Below, piece after piece: positions 52,521 to 62,432 of a stretch of DNA of 63,405 nt; within the stretch, counting starts at the first letter, position 1, and each line of letters opens with the position of its first letter. Under the pieces are notes generated by a model. That model saw only the letters and a program-made list of their open reading frames with translations, had not been told where the DNA came from and did not search any database. The stretch is from the NCBI GenBank assembly GCA_002709405.1, contig PAQV01000059.1, forward strand, positions 1-63,405, read 5' to 3'. This DNA comes from Paracoccaceae bacterium. Its GTDB lineage: Bacteria > Pseudomonadota > Alphaproteobacteria > Rhodobacterales > Rhodobacteraceae. Both the position numbers and the translations under genes were made by a program.

Positions 52521-54746
52521 TCACGCAAGTTCGGGCAGGGGCGGGCGGACGTCGTCGGGGCAGTACTCGGCGATGCGGTCCAGGATAGTGGCCTTGCGCA
52601 GGGGCTTGGTGAGGTAATCGTCCAGCCCGCAGGCCAGGATGTCCTCGCGGTCGCCGTCCATGGCATGGGCGGTCATGGCAATGATCGGCACATGGGCGCC
52701 CGTCCCGCTTTCGGCCGCGCGGATATGGCGGGTGGCTTCCTTGCCGTCCATGCCGGGCATGGAAATGTCCATGAAGATCAGGTCGGGCGCGAATTCGGCA
52801 TGGGCGGCGACCGCCTCTTCGCCGTTGAAGGCAAAGCGCAGTTCGATGTCGAGGTCCTTGATCATCTTGCGGAACACCAGCTGGTTGGTCTTGTTGTCCT
52901 CGGCCGCGAGCACCTTGAGCGGCCGGGCGGGACCCTTGGCTGCAGGTTCGGCCTGTGCGGGCGCAGGCGGCGGGGCCGCGGGCGGGTCCGGCTGGGTGAT
53001 GTCGGGCAGGTTCGAGAGAGCGGTGAAGACCTCGCTGCGGGACAAGGGCTTTTGCAGGACGGCGGTCACCAGGGCCCGGGCGGGATCGTTTTCGGCGTAA
53101 TCCGGCGTCGCGCTGAGCATCAGGATGGGCGCGGTGATGCCCTTTTCACGCAGGGCCTCGGCCAGTTCGAACCCGTCCATTTCGGCCATGGAATGTTCGC
53201 ACATGATCAGCCCGACACTGTGGTCGATGACCTCGAAGGCCTCGGGCGTGCTGGAGCAGCAGGTGACCGCAACCCCCAGCTGGCGCAATTGTTTTTCCAG
53301 GACCGAGGCGTTGATCTTGTGGTGATCGACGACCACCACGCGGTCCAGGCCATGGGGCAGGCGGGGGGCCTGGGGCTGCGGGCCGTCGGCGGCGGGAATG
53401 GTCAGGCGGAAGCCGAAGCACGACCCCTTGCCGACCTCGCTTTCGACCCAGATCCGGCCCTTCATCATCTCGACCAGCCGGCGCGAGATGGCAAGGCCCA
53501 GCCCGGTGCCCTCGAACTGGCGGTTCTGTTGGCCCTCGACCTGGTTGAATTCGCCAAAGATCAGGTTCACCTGTTCGGGCGCGATGCCGATGCCGGTGTC
53601 CTCGATGGTGACATGGATCGCGGCCTCTTCCCCCGCGCCGGCGGGCACGCCGGTGACGCGGATCAGGACATGGCCGGTCAGGGTGAACTTGATCGCGTTG
53701 CCGATGAGGTTGGTCAGCACCTGGCGGATGCGCCCCGGGTCGCCCACGAAGCGGGTGGGCAGGAAGATGTCGTAGTCGATCAGCAGGGCCAGACCCTTGT
53801 CGCGGGCGGTGGGCTGCAACAGGGTGACGACCTCGTGGATGCAGCGTTCGAGGTCGAAGGGTTCGGGGTGCAGGGTGAGCTTTTCCGCCTCGATCTTGGA
53901 ATAGTCGAGCACGTCGTTGATGATGACCAGCAGCGCCTCGCCCGAGTTCTTGATGGTCGACACGTACAGCCGCTGTTCCTCGGTCAGGTCCGAATCGGCG
54001 AGCAGTTCGGCCATGCCCACGACGCCGTTCATGGGCGTGCGGATTTCGTGGCTCATGTTGGCGAGGAAGGCGGACTTGGCGCGGTTGGCGGCCTCGGCCC
54101 GGGTGCGCGCGGCCTTCAGCTGTTCTTCGTAGCGCACGGTTTCGGTGATGTTGAGCGCCAGGCTGACCACGTCCCCCCCGTGCCCGCGCTGGTCGACAAG
54201 GCGCAGGTATTCGTCGTTCCACAGGCGGATGTTGATGGGTTCGGGCGTGGGCTGGTGCCAGCGTTCGGCCATCATCTGGCGCCAGTCGGCGGGGTGCATG
54301 TCGCCGGTGTCGACGATGCCCTCTTCGGTCATGACCTGCAGGATGCGGGTATAGGCCACGCCCGGGGCGATTTCGTCCATGCCGTCGAACAGGGCGAGAT
54401 AGGCCGAATTGGCCCCGATCATGATGTTGTCGGCATCGAAGAAGGCAAACCCGTCGCGGATCGACTGGATGGAATGCCACAGCCGCCGTTCGGCCAGTTC
54501 GATCTTCTGGTTGGCGGCGGTCAGATCGGATTTGAAGCGTTCGTTTTCGTCGCGCACGGTGGCGACCTCGGCCTCGGTCCGGCCGATCTTCTTGGTCAGG
54601 GCAAGGGCGTGGCGCCCCAGCTTGCGGTTGGCGGCCGACAACTCGGCCTGCTTGAGTTCGAGCAGGCGTTCGGCCGCCAGGCGCGCGCGTCGTTCCTCGG
54701 CCAGTTTGTTGGCAAGACTCATGGACCGGATGCTCCTGTCTGACAT
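52521..54746 (-). CDS. Soluble hybrid histidine kinase with pseudo-receiver and receiver
   Basis: This 741-residue kinase has no membrane segment. Order: an N-terminal coiled coil (about residues 10-95), a PAS-type sensor (95-205), HisKA with phospho-His233 in [12 protein letters not shown], HATPase (to about 450), a degenerate receiver (468-575) in which the phospho-acceptor position is Glu517 (LIMCEHSM) and the acidic pair is Asp-His, a Pro/Ala linker, and an intact receiver with Asp660 (LIFMDISMP). The first receiver cannot be phosphorylated normally. No response-regulator gene is adjacent. Confidence 0.92.
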   Translation of the reverse strand: MSDRSIRSMSLANKLAEERRARLAAERLLELKQAELSAANRKLGRHALALTKKIGRTEAEVATVRDENERFKSDLTAANQKIELAERRLWHSIQSIRDGFAFFDADNIMIGANSAYLALFDGMDEIAPGVAYTRILQVMTEEGIVDTGDMHPADWRQMMAERWHQPTPEPINIRLWNDEYLRLVDQRGHGGDVVSLALNITETVRYEEQLKAARTRAEAANRAKSAFLANMSHEIRTPMNGVVGMAELLADSDLTEEQRLYVSTIKNSGEALLVIINDVLDYSKIEAEKLTLHPEPFDLERCIHEVVTLLQPTARDKGLALLIDYDIFLPTRFVGDPGRIRQVLTNLIGNAIKFTLTGHVLIRVTGVPAGAGEEAAIHVTIEDTGIGIAPEQVNLIFGEFNQVEGQQNRQFEGTGLGLAISRRLVEMMKGRIWVESEVGKGSCFGFRLTIPAADGPQPQAPRLPHGLDRVVVVDHHKINASVLEKQLRQLGVAVTCCSSTPEAFEVIDHSVGLIMCEHSMAEMDGFELAEALREKGITAPILMLSATPDYAENDPARALVTAVLQKPLSRSEVFTALSNLPDITQPDPPAAPPPAPAQAEPAAKGPARPLKVLAAEDNKTNQLVFRKMIKDLDIELRFAFNGEEAVAAHAEFAPDLIFMDISMPGMDGKEATRHIRAAESGTGAHVPIIAMTAHAMDGDREDILACGLDDYLTKPLRKATILDRIAEYCPDDVRPPLPELA

Positions 54747-54887
54747 TGCCGCGCATCCTGCGAGATCCTGGTGAAGAATGGCTTAAGCCCCGTGCGGCAG
54801 GTTGGGGGGTGGTCAGAGAGGTGCCACATGTTGCCTTGGCGCGCCGGGCCGTGCCACGCTGGAACAGAACGGCGGAGGACAATGGTC

Positions 54888-57800
54888 ATGGCCTGGACAA
54901 CAGCTTGGGCGAAAGCGGAAGCGTGGGGGGCTTCGGCAAGGGCGTTGAAAAGGTTGGCGATTGCCGGCCTGATGGCGGGGCTGGCGGGATCCGCTACCCT
55001 GGCCCAGCCGCTGGTGCCCGAGCAGCGATTCGTGGTGTCTCGGGACGTGGATTTCTACGGATCGGACCTGCAGGCCCTGTTCGACACCGACCTTGACAGC
55101 TGCCTGCGCCAATGTGCCGCCGACGCGACCTGTGCGGCGTTTACCTTCAATGCGCGCTCGAACGCGTGTTTCCCCAAAAGCACTATTTCCGACCGGCAGC
55201 CCTATGACGGGGCGATCTCGGCGGCCAAGGTGGCGACCGATCCGGGCGTTGTGCAACGGGCGCGGGCGAAGGCCGGGGACCTGGCGTTTCTTGGCACCGA
55301 CACCCTGCAGCGCCTGGCCAGAGAGGCCCGGGACCTGGGCCTGCGCCATCCGGCTGGCGACCTGACGCTGGAGGCCCTGTTGCAGGGTGCGCGAGGGGCC
55401 TCGCAGGCCGGGGATACGTTGCGCGCGGCGCGGTTCATCGGCACGGCGGTTTCGGTGTCGGACCGGGCCGACCTGTGGACGGAATACGCCCGTCTGCTGC
55501 TGGCCCTGGACGGCCAATCGCAGGATCTGCGGCGCAATGCCGGGCGGGCGGTGCTGGCCGCGGCCAACGGCTACCTGCGGGCGGGATCGTCGGGCCAGGG
55601 GGCGGCCGCTTTGATGGAACTGGCCCCGGCGCTGGAACGGGTCGGGCGGGGGCGGGACATGATCCGGGCGCTGCGGCTGGCCCAGGGGATCCAGCCGCGC
55701 CCGGACATTGACGCGGCGCTGGAACAGGCGATTGCGAAATACGGGTTCCGGGTGGCCGATACGCGGGTCGACAGCGATGCGGCGGCGCCCCGGATCTGCG
55801 TCGAATTCTCGGAAGACCTGGTGCAGGCCGGGGTCGATTACGCGCCCTTCGTGGGGCTGGATGACGACCGGCTGGCGGTGGCCGCCGAGGGCCGGTCCTT
55901 GTGCCTGGACGGGGTGGAGCATGGCGCGCGCTATCGGTTCGTCCTGCGCGAGGGCCTGCCCGCCGCCTCGGGCGAGACCCTGTGGAAGACGGTCGAGATC
56001 ACGCAATACGTGCGCGACCGGGGGCCGATGGTGCGCTTTCCGGGCCGGTCCTATGTGTTGCCCCGGGCGGCGGGGGCGAACCTGCCCGTCGAGACGGTCA
56101 ACCTGACCACGCTGGACCTGGTGCTGCGCCGGGTGAGCGACCGCAACCTGATCCGGGCGATCCAGCAGGACATGTTCGCCCGGCCGCTGTCTCACTGGCA
56201 GGACGAGCAACTGGCCCAGGACATGGCCGAAGAGGTCTGGACCGGCACGGCCGAGGTCGACAGCCAGCTGAACCGCGACATGACCACCCGCCTGCCCATG
56301 GGCGCGGCGATCGAGGGTCAGCCGGCGGGCATCTACACGCTCAGCGCGCGGATCCCGGGCGCGGATCCCTATGACCAGCCGGGGGCCACGCAATGGTTCG
56401 TGCTGACGGACCTTGGCCTGTCGACCCTGTCGGGGACGGACGGGCTGCACGTGGATGTGCGCTCGCTGGCGCAGGGGGCGCCGGTTCAGGGTGCCTCGGT
56501 CCAGCTGGTGTCGCGGGCCAACGCGGTGCTGGGCACGGTGCAGACGGATGACACGGGCCACGCGGTCTTTGCCCCGGGGCTGGCGCGGGGCACCGGCGGC
56601 GGTGCGCCGGCCATGGTCGTTGCGCGCACGGGTGACGACATGGCCTTCCTGTCGCTGGTCGATCCGGCCTTCGACCTGTCGGACCGGGGGGTCGCGGGCC
56701 GTCCGGCCTCGGGTCCCGTGGATGTCTTCCTGACCACCGACCGGGGCGCCTACCGGGCCGGAGAGACCATCCACGCCACCGCCCTGGCCCGCGACCGGCA
56801 GATCGCGGCTGTCGATGGCCTGCCCCTGACGGCCATCCTGAAACGGCCCGACGGGGTGGAACATGCCCGGCTGGTGTCCTCTGGCCTTGCCGGCGGGCAC
56901 GTGTTCGACATTGTCCTGGGCACAACCGTCCCGCGCGGGGCCTGGACGCTGGACGTGCACGCGGATGCCGATGCGCCGCCGCTGGCCTCGGCCGCGCTGC
57001 TGGTCGAGGATTTCCTGCCCGAGCGCATCGACTTCGACCTGTCCCTGCCCGACACCGCCCTGCATCCCGGCGATGGCCCCCTGCTGACGGTCGCGGCGCG
57101 CTACCTGTTCGGGGCGCCCGGCGCGGGGCTGGAGATCGAGGGGAGCGTGGTGCTGTCCCCGGCCGACACGGTCGCGGGCTACGAGGGCTATCGCTTTGGC
57201 CGCCACGACCGGGGCCTGTCGCCGATGCGCAGTTTCTTCGGCGGAGAGCGGACGGATGCGCAGGGCCTGGCCCGCGTGCCCCTGGACATCCCCCGCATGG
57301 CCGAGGCCGACCGCCCCCTGCAGGCCCGGGTGATCACCCGCGTGGCCGACGGCGCGGCGCGGCCGGTGGAACGGCAGATCACGGCGCCGGTCCGGCCCGA
57401 GGGGCCGGTCATCGGGATCCGGCCCCTCTTCGACGACGTGGTCCCCGAAGGCGGAGAGGCGGCGTTCCGGGTCATTGGCCTGTCGCCGGACCTGGCTCCG
57501 ATGGAGATGGACGTGAAATGGACCCTGAACCGGGTCGAGACGCGCTACCAATGGTACCAGCTGTACGGCAACTGGACCTGGGAACCGGTCGAACGGCGCG
57601 TCCGCGTGGCCGAGGGCACCGGGGCCGTCGGGGTGATCGGGCAGCCGCTGGAGGTGACGGTGCCCGTGGACTGGGGCCAGTACGAACTGGTCGTGGACCG
57701 GGTCGGCGAAGACTATGCCTCGGCCTCGGTGCTGTTCGATGCGGGCTGGTACGCGCCGGCCGATGCGGCCTCGACCCCGGACCGGCTGGAGATGTCCCTG

Positions 57801-60359
57801 GACCGGCCGGATTACACGCCCGGCGACACCGCCCGGCTGAGGATCGTCGCCCGTCAAGGCGGCACGGCGCTGGTGTCGGTGCTGTCGGACGAGGTGATCG
57901 CCTGGCAGGCGGTGGAGGTCCCCGAGGGGGCCTCGACCATCCCGCTGGAGGTGACCGGGGCCTGGGGCACCGGGGCCTATGTCACCGTCAGCCTGCTGCG
58001 CCCGATGGATCTGGCCGAGGCGATGGGGCCTGCGCGCGCCCTGGGCGTGGCCCATGCGGCGATCGCGCCGGGGCCCAAGGCGCTGGACGTGACGATCGAC
58101 ATGCCGGACAACGTGTCCCCGCGCAGCACGGCCCTGGTCGGGGTAACGGTTGCGGGCCTGGCCGAGGGCGAAACGGCCTATCTGACGCTGGCGGCGGTCG
58201 ACGTGGGCATCCTCAACCTGACCGGGTTCGACAGCCCGGATCCGCAGGGATACTACTTTGGCCAGCGCCGGCTGGGGGTCGAGATCCGTGACGTCTATGG
58301 CCGGCTGATCGACGGGATGACCGGGGCGTTGGGCCGGGTGCGGTCAGGCGGGGACGGGGGCACCGGGTTGCGCCGCGAAAGCCCGCCGCCGACGCAGGAC
58401 CTGATGGCCGTGTTTTCCGGCCTCGTGACACTGGGCCCCGATGGCCGCGCCGAGGTGCCGGTCGACCTGCCCGCCTTCAACGGCACCGTCCGCCTGATGG
58501 CCGTGGCCTGGTCTGACACCGGCGTGGGGCAGGGCTCGGCCGACATGCTGGTGCGCGACCCGGTGGTGGCCACGCTGATCACCCCGCGATTCCTGGCTCC
58601 CGGAGATCACAGCCGCATCGCGCTGGAACTGATCCACGCCGACGGGCCGGCGGGCGAGGTCGGGCTGTCGCTCGACGCACCCGGGCTGGACGTGGCCGCC
58701 CTGCCCGCCAGCGTGACGCTGGGCGAGGGCGCGACGGAAACGCTGCGCCTGCCGCTGACGGCGGGGGAGGCGGGCGACTACCCGGTCACCCTGACGCTGA
58801 CCACGCCTGATGGCACCGCGCTGACCCAGACCGTCACCCTGCCGGTGCGCGCCAATGATCCGGTGGTCGGCCAGACCCGCCGGTTCTCGCTGGCCGCGGG
58901 CGAGAGTTTCACCTTTGATGCCAATGTCTTCGCAGGTCTGCGCCCGGGCACCGCCGAGGCGCTGATCTCGGCCGGGCCGCTGGCCCGCTTCGACGTGCCG
59001 GGGCTGCTGGCAAGGCTGGACCGGTACCCCTATGGCTGCACGGAACAGGTGACCAGCCAGGCCCTGCCGCTGCTGTACCTGTCGTCGGTGGCCGATGCGA
59101 TGGGCCTGCCCCGGGCCCGCGTCGAGGCGCGCATCACCCAGGCCATCGACCGGGTGCTGACCCGCCAGGCCCCGAACGGGGCGTTCGGGCTGTGGGCGCC
59201 GATGTCGGGGGAATTCTGGCTGGATGCCTATGTGACCGATTTCCTGTCCCGCGCCCGGGCCGAGGGCCACGACGTGCCCGACCGGGCCTTTACCCTGGCC
59301 ATGGACAACCTGCGCAACCGCATCAACTACGCCCCCGATTTCGACGAGGGCGGCGGCGATATCGCCTATGCGCTGATGGTGCTGGCCCGCGAGGGGCAGG
59401 CCTCGATGGCGGACCTGAGGTATTTTGCCGATGTGAAGGCCGGGGCGTTTTCCTCGGCCCTGGCGGTGGCCCAGCTGGGCGCGGCGCTGGCCGCCTACGG
59501 AGACCAGCTGCGGGCCGATGACCTGTTCCGCCTGGCCGCGTCGCGGTTGCAGCGCACCGAGGCGCCGGATGATCTGTGGCGCGCGGATTTCGGCAGTGAC
59601 CTGCGCGATACCGCCGGAGTCCTGCGCCTGGCCGTGGCCAGCGGGTCGCAGGCGGTGGACCTTGATCCGTTGATCCGGCGCGTGTCGGGGGCGGCGGGGC
59701 GCCTGTCGACCCAGGAAAGCGCCTGGACCCTGCTGGCGGCCGAGGCGCTGGTGGACGCGCCCGAGGTCTCGGGCCTGCTGGTGGACGGGGTGCCGGCCCA
59801 GGGGACCTTCGTGCGCAAGCGGGACAGCGGGGACACTGGGCAGGTTGTGATCACAGCGGCCAGTGACCGGGCCGTCGACATCACCCTGACCACGCTCGGC
59901 GTGCCCGAAGTGGCCCCCGAGGCGGGCGGCGCAGGCTATGTGATCACACGCGAGTATTACGCCATGGACGGGCAAAGGCGCGATCCCGGCCAATGGGCCG
60001 TGGGCGAGCGGTTCGTGACCGTGTTGCGGGTCAGCTCGGCCGAACCGGTGGGCGCGCGGCTGATCATCGACGATCCTCTGCCCGCCGGGTTCGAGATCGA
60101 CAACCCCAGCCTGCTGCGCTCGGGCGACGTGGGGGCGCTGTCCTGGCTGGACCCGACCGAGGCGGATCATGCCGAGTTCCGCAGCGACCGCTTTGTCGCG
60201 GCGGTCAACAGCCGGGGCGGGGCGTCGGTGACGCTGGCTTACGTGGCCCGGGCGGTCAGCCCCGGCCAGTTCCACCATCCCGCGGCCACGGTCGAGGCCA
60301 TGTATCGCCCCGACCGCCGCGCCCGCACGGGCTCGGGCCGGGTCGTCATCGCCGAATGA
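54888..60359 (+). CDS. Alpha-2-macroglobulin-like protein (YfhM type) with PAN domain
   Basis: This exported protein of about 1823 residues traps proteases in the periplasm by analogy with bacterial alpha-2-macroglobulins. After a signal peptide (near TLAQP) there is a PAN/apple-like domain with paired Cys (DSCLRQCAADATCAAFTF), helical and MG domains (VDVFLTTDRGAYRAGETIH), then the thioester motif CTEQ at about residue 1384 in YPYGCTEQVTSQ, and the C-terminal TED and receptor-like domains. GGAGG at 54874-54878 supports ATG at 54888; 54882 is an alternative. It overlaps pbpC by ATGA. Confidence 0.93.
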   Translation: MAWTTAWAKAEAWGASARALKRLAIAGLMAGLAGSATLAQPLVPEQRFVVSRDVDFYGSDLQALFDTDLDSCLRQCAADATCAAFTFNARSNACFPKSTISDRQPYDGAISAAKVATDPGVVQRARAKAGDLAFLGTDTLQRLAREARDLGLRHPAGDLTLEALLQGARGASQAGDTLRAARFIGTAVSVSDRADLWTEYARLLLALDGQSQDLRRNAGRAVLAAANGYLRAGSSGQGAAALMELAPALERVGRGRDMIRALRLAQGIQPRPDIDAALEQAIAKYGFRVADTRVDSDAAAPRICVEFSEDLVQAGVDYAPFVGLDDDRLAVAAEGRSLCLDGVEHGARYRFVLREGLPAASGETLWKTVEITQYVRDRGPMVRFPGRSYVLPRAAGANLPVETVNLTTLDLVLRRVSDRNLIRAIQQDMFARPLSHWQDEQLAQDMAEEVWTGTAEVDSQLNRDMTTRLPMGAAIEGQPAGIYTLSARIPGADPYDQPGATQWFVLTDLGLSTLSGTDGLHVDVRSLAQGAPVQGASVQLVSRANAVLGTVQTDDTGHAVFAPGLARGTGGGAPAMVVARTGDDMAFLSLVDPAFDLSDRGVAGRPASGPVDVFLTTDRGAYRAGETIHATALARDRQIAAVDGLPLTAILKRPDGVEHARLVSSGLAGGHVFDIVLGTTVPRGAWTLDVHADADAPPLASAALLVEDFLPERIDFDLSLPDTALHPGDGPLLTVAARYLFGAPGAGLEIEGSVVLSPADTVAGYEGYRFGRHDRGLSPMRSFFGGERTDAQGLARVPLDIPRMAEADRPLQARVITRVADGAARPVERQITAPVRPEGPVIGIRPLFDDVVPEGGEAAFRVIGLSPDLAPMEMDVKWTLNRVETRYQWYQLYGNWTWEPVERRVRVAEGTGAVGVIGQPLEVTVPVDWGQYELVVDRVGEDYASASVLFDAGWYAPADAASTPDRLEMSLDRPDYTPGDTARLRIVARQGGTALVSVLSDEVIAWQAVEVPEGASTIPLEVTGAWGTGAYVTVSLLRPMDLAEAMGPARALGVAHAAIAPGPKALDVTIDMPDNVSPRSTALVGVTVAGLAEGETAYLTLAAVDVGILNLTGFDSPDPQGYYFGQRRLGVEIRDVYGRLIDGMTGALGRVRSGGDGGTGLRRESPPPTQDLMAVFSGLVTLGPDGRAEVPVDLPAFNGTVRLMAVAWSDTGVGQGSADMLVRDPVVATLITPRFLAPGDHSRIALELIHADGPAGEVGLSLDAPGLDVAALPASVTLGEGATETLRLPLTAGEAGDYPVTLTLTTPDGTALTQTVTLPVRANDPVVGQTRRFSLAAGESFTFDANVFAGLRPGTAEALISAGPLARFDVPGLLARLDRYPYGCTEQVTSQALPLLYLSSVADAMGLPRARVEARITQAIDRVLTRQAPNGAFGLWAPMSGEFWLDAYVTDFLSRARAEGHDVPDRAFTLAMDNLRNRINYAPDFDEGGGDIAYALMVLAREGQASMADLRYFADVKAGAFSSALAVAQLGAALAAYGDQLRADDLFRLAASRLQRTEAPDDLWRADFGSDLRDTAGVLRLAVASGSQAVDLDPLIRRVSGAAGRLSTQESAWTLLAAEALVDAPEVSGLLVDGVPAQGTFVRKRDSGDTGQVVITAASDRAVDITLTTLGVPEVAPEAGGAGYVITREYYAMDGQRRDPGQWAVGERFVTVLRVSSAEPVGARLIIDDPLPAGFEIDNPSLLRSGDVGALSWLDPTEADHAEFRSDRFVAAVNSRGGASVTLAYVARAVSPGQFHHPAATVEAMYRPDRRARTGSGRVVIAE

Positions 60360-62392
60360 GGCGGACCTGGCTGATCTGGCTGGGCGTGACCCTGGCCCTG
60401 GCGGCCGGGGCGCGCGATGTCTTTGACGGCTGGGTCGACGCCACGGTGCTGCCGGACACGGTGGCTGAAACCTCGGTCGAACTGCGCGACCGCGAGGGGG
60501 CCCTGTTGCGGGCCTACCCGGTGGCCGACGGCATCTGGCGGTTGCGGCCGGGGGCGGTGGATCCGGGCTTTGTCGAGATGCTGCTGAACTACGAGGACCG
60601 CCGTTACCACGACCATGCGGGGGTCGACCTGGTGGCCATGGGCCGGGCGGTGGCCCAGGCCCTGCGCTATGGGCGGGCGGTGTCGGGAGGCTCGACCCTG
60701 ACGATGCAGGTGGCGCGACTGCTGGAAGACGGCACCACCGGCCAGATCGCGGGCAAGCTGCGCCAGATGCGCGTGGCCTGGGCGCTGGACCGGCGACTGG
60801 GCAAGGACCGCGTGCTGGAGCTGTACCTGACCCATGCGCCCTACGGCGGCAACCTGGAAGGGGTGCGCGCGGCGGCCCAGGCCTGGTTCGGCAAGCCGCC
60901 CGCCCGGCTGGACCCGCACGAAGCGGCGTTACTGGTGGCCCTGCCCCAGTCACCTGTCGCCCGCCGGCCCGACCGCCATCCGCGCAATGCCCGGGCGGCG
61001 CGCAACACGGTGCTGGACCGGGCGTTGCAGGCAGGTCTTTTGTCGCCCGGGGATCACGCCGCTGCGCAGGAACGTGCGGTTCCGGGGCGAATGCGGCCCT
61101 TTCCCCTGCATGCGGCCCACCTGGCCGATGCCCTGCACCGCGCCGCGCCGGAACAGGACCGGTTCGACCTGACGCTGGACAGGGGGATCCAGTCGCGGCT
61201 GGAGGCGCTGGCCCGCGCGGCCGCGCTGGCGGCCGGTCCGCGGATATCCGTGGCCGTCCTGGCCGCCGATCACCAAAGCGGAGAGATCCTGGCCTCGGTC
61301 GGCTCGCCCGGCTACGCGGACATGGATGCGCGGCAGGGTTACGTGGACATGGTCCCGGCCCTGCGCTCGCCCGGGTCGACCCTGAAACCGCTGATCTACG
61401 CGCTGGCCTTCGACCGGGGGCTGGGCCATCCCGAAACGGTGATCCGAGATGCGCCGGCCACGTTCCGGGGCTATGCGCCGCAGAATTTCGACGGCTCTTT
61501 CCGGGGCGACGTGCGGATGCGCGAGGCGCTGCAGATGTCGCTGAACGTGCCGGTGGTCAAACTGACCGAGGCGCTGGGGCCGACCCATGTGATGGCCGCG
61601 CTGCGCCGGGCCGGGGCCGATCCGGTGCTGCCCGGAGGCGCGCCGGGCCTGGCCCTGGCGCTTGGCGGGGTGGGGTTGACGCTGAAGGACCTGGTGCAGC
61701 TTTATGCCGGGCTGGCCTCTGGCGGGTCGGCCGCGCGTCTGCATGTTCAGGCCGCAGGCAAACGGGCAGCGCCGCCCGACCGGCTGGTGTCGCCCGTCGC
61801 GGCCTGGCAGGTCGGCAACATCCTGGCTGATCTGGCCCCTCCGCCGGGCGCGCCGGCGCGGCGGATCGCCTACAAGACGGGCACGTCCTATGGCTACCGG
61901 GATGGCTGGGCGATCGGGTTCGACGGGCGTCACGTGGTCGGTGTCTGGATCGGCCGGGCCGATGGCACGCCGGTTCCGGGGCTGTCGGGGGCGAGCGGGG
62001 CCGCTCCGATCCTGTTTGCCGCTTTTGGCCGGCTGGGTGTGGCGACGACCCCGTTGCCGCTGCCGCCGCCGTCGACCCTGATTGTCGGCAATGCCGACCT
62101 GCCGCGCCCGCTGCGCCGCTTTGGCCCGGATGGCGTGGGATCGGGTCTGGCGGGTGGGACGGACCTGCGGCTGGCCTTCCCACCGGACGGCGCGCGGTTT
62201 CGGGACGTGCCGCTGACGGTCAAGCTGGACGGAGGTTCTGCCCCCTTCACGATCCTGGCCAACGGGTCGCCGGTGTCGTCGGGGGTGCGCGGGCGGGTGA
62301 TCGACCTGCCGCCGCAAGGCCCGGGGTTTTCCACGCTGACGGTCATCGACGCGGCCGGGCGGTCGGACCGGGTGACGATCCGGGTGGATTAA
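60356..62392 (+). CDS. pbpC: Penicillin-binding protein 1C
   Basis: PBP1C is a bifunctional peptidoglycan synthase that may repair the wall when periplasmic proteins are attacked. The 678-residue protein has a membrane anchor, the glycosyltransferase motifs (LNYEDRRYHDHAGVD, SGGSTLTMQVARLL), the transpeptidase SxxK with Ser341 (SPGSTLKP), SLN in MSLNVPVV and KTGTS, and the C-terminal PBP1C-specific beta domain. The start is fixed by the ATGA overlap with the macroglobulin gene, the classical pair. Confidence 0.95.
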   Translation: MRRTWLIWLGVTLALAAGARDVFDGWVDATVLPDTVAETSVELRDREGALLRAYPVADGIWRLRPGAVDPGFVEMLLNYEDRRYHDHAGVDLVAMGRAVAQALRYGRAVSGGSTLTMQVARLLEDGTTGQIAGKLRQMRVAWALDRRLGKDRVLELYLTHAPYGGNLEGVRAAAQAWFGKPPARLDPHEAALLVALPQSPVARRPDRHPRNARAARNTVLDRALQAGLLSPGDHAAAQERAVPGRMRPFPLHAAHLADALHRAAPEQDRFDLTLDRGIQSRLEALARAAALAAGPRISVAVLAADHQSGEILASVGSPGYADMDARQGYVDMVPALRSPGSTLKPLIYALAFDRGLGHPETVIRDAPATFRGYAPQNFDGSFRGDVRMREALQMSLNVPVVKLTEALGPTHVMAALRRAGADPVLPGGAPGLALALGGVGLTLKDLVQLYAGLASGGSAARLHVQAAGKRAAPPDRLVSPVAAWQVGNILADLAPPPGAPARRIAYKTGTSYGYRDGWAIGFDGRHVVGVWIGRADGTPVPGLSGASGAAPILFAAFGRLGVATTPLPLPPPSTLIVGNADLPRPLRRFGPDGVGSGLAGGTDLRLAFPPDGARFRDVPLTVKLDGGSAPFTILANGSPVSSGVRGRVIDLPPQGPGFSTLTVIDAAGRSDRVTIRVD

Positions 62393-62394
62393 GA

Positions 62395-62426
62395 CCCGGG
62401 CACCCCCCTGGAAAAGGGCGCCCGGG
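62395..62426. terminator. Hairpin between convergent pbpC and the His-rich gene
   Basis: CCCGGGC (62395-62401) and GCCCGGG (62420-62426) form a 7-bp stem, extended inward by further C/G pairs, in the 40-bp gap between the two stop codons. There is no clear U-tract. Confidence 0.45.
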
Positions 62427-62432
62427 ACCGGA

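Noticed and set aside
52413..54743. A 776-residue plus frame opposite the soluble hybrid kinase
   Set aside because: The kinase frame has all expected motifs; the opposite frame is its GC shadow.
54813..58055. A 1080-residue minus frame under the macroglobulin gene, and a similar 869-residue frame at 58344-60953
   Set aside because: Both are antisense to well-supported domains and consist of Gln/His/Arg/Gly-rich sequence without domains.
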